From assembly GCA_008933995.1 (NCBI GenBank), contig WARS01000030.1:2559501-2623500 (forward strand): a stretch of 64,000 nt of DNA. The letters are read 5' to 3'. Below are positions 63,790-64,000 of this stretch, piece after piece; positions within the stretch are counted from its first letter, which is position 1; every line of letters begins with the position of its first letter. Under the pieces are notes generated by a model. That model made no database searches. It worked only from the letters and a program-made list of their open reading frames with translations, and was not told the DNA's origin. A program made the translations under genes and the position numbers. Source of the stretch: Datnioides undecimradiatus. Lineage: Eukaryota; Chordata; Actinopteri; Lobotiformes; Datnioididae.

Positions 63790-64000
63790 CTCCTTCCCTC
63801 TCCCCTCATCCTTGGCGGTGATAAATCCATAGCTATCTATGACAGCTTTGTTGCTGCTGGGAGGCCCCTCCTGCCTTGTTTGGCTGTGATTCCGGCCGAC
63901 AGCTTTAGGAGCGTGTCTTTATTTAAGAGCTGCTGTAATTACACAGGCTTTAGCATATGTAGACGGCCAGATATGATTCAAACCACCACGACAGGCAGAG
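63790..64000. promoter_or_regulatory. Enhancer-like stretch at the window end
   Basis: Contains gcggtgataaatccatagct, ctatctatgacagctttg, gctgtaattacacaggc and tttatttaagagctg: GATA-, Meis- and homeodomain-type words in complex sequence running off the right edge. Confidence 0.28.

Larger units (their letters stand above)
45589..64000 (+). other. rnf220: Probable rnf220 intron 2, 5' part (runs off the window)
   Basis: This begins at the consensus donor gtaagtag and continues to the window end, so the intron is at least 18.4 kb. The next rnf220 coding segment should begin with a run of Lys/Ala codons leading to Cys-rich CPICQ-type sequence; I searched by eye and saw nothing matching. The region contains many (TG)n/(AC)n arrays, pyrimidine-rich runs (49.7-50.0, 52.9-53.04, 60.6-60.95 kb) and a few enhancer-like stretches. 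Confidence 0.6.

Noticed and set aside
45589-64000. Search for rnf220 exon 3 and the RING domain
   Set aside because: I saw no segment encoding the expected Lys/Ala-rich start, the CPICQ-type cysteines or the C-terminal RING; the next exon is presumably to the right of the window.

Overview
This window looks like nuclear DNA from a teleost fish, probably percomorph-like. It is mostly non-coding and rich in long (AC)n/(TG)n microsatellites. It has a CpG-rich promoter-like zone, spliced-gene signals and one clearly recognisable vertebrate coding exon. No prokaryotic gene organisation, CRISPR array, rRNA or tRNA was recognised. Family and motif calls were made by eye and from memory, without database searches.

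The only firm protein-coding content is the first coding exon of rnf220 (E3 ubiquitin-protein ligase RNF220; rnf220a is the more likely paralogue) on the + strand. The ATG is at 44934 and the exon ends at a canonical donor after 45588. It encodes residues 1-218 and the first base of codon 219. The domains that define the enzyme, including the C-terminal RING, lie in later exons beyond the right edge. The start ATG lies behind three plausible splice acceptors, at 44358, 44833 and 44926. The longest version of the exon carries upstream ORFs in its 5' UTR.

Layout: 1-28.7 kb shows no recognisable genes. It contains microsatellites, a MITE-like DNA transposon (16359-16792), a fragment resembling the 3' tail of fish L2/V-SINE elements (about 20.85 kb) and several AT-rich stretches that look like conserved enhancers. 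A short exon-like segment lies at 28744-28822 and a CTCF-like motif at about 28.89 kb. From about 29.4 to 31.3 kb there is a CpG-rich promoter-like region with a TATA-like box, a perfect 12-bp-stem hairpin, a G-quadruplex motif and a candidate non-coding first exon ending at a consensus donor after 30818. The stretch 30819-44358 is then probably intron 1 (about 13.5 kb). From 45589 to the end is the start of the next intron, more than 18.4 kb long; no exon 3 was found in it.

The whole interval is best read as the promoter, 5' UTR, first coding exon and enhancer-bearing introns of one developmental regulator gene. I found no convincing new multi-gene system. The most useful leads are the splice-acceptor/uORF arrangement at exon 2, the hairpin beside a TATA-like box, the exon-like segment upstream of the CpG promoter, and several candidate regulatory motifs.
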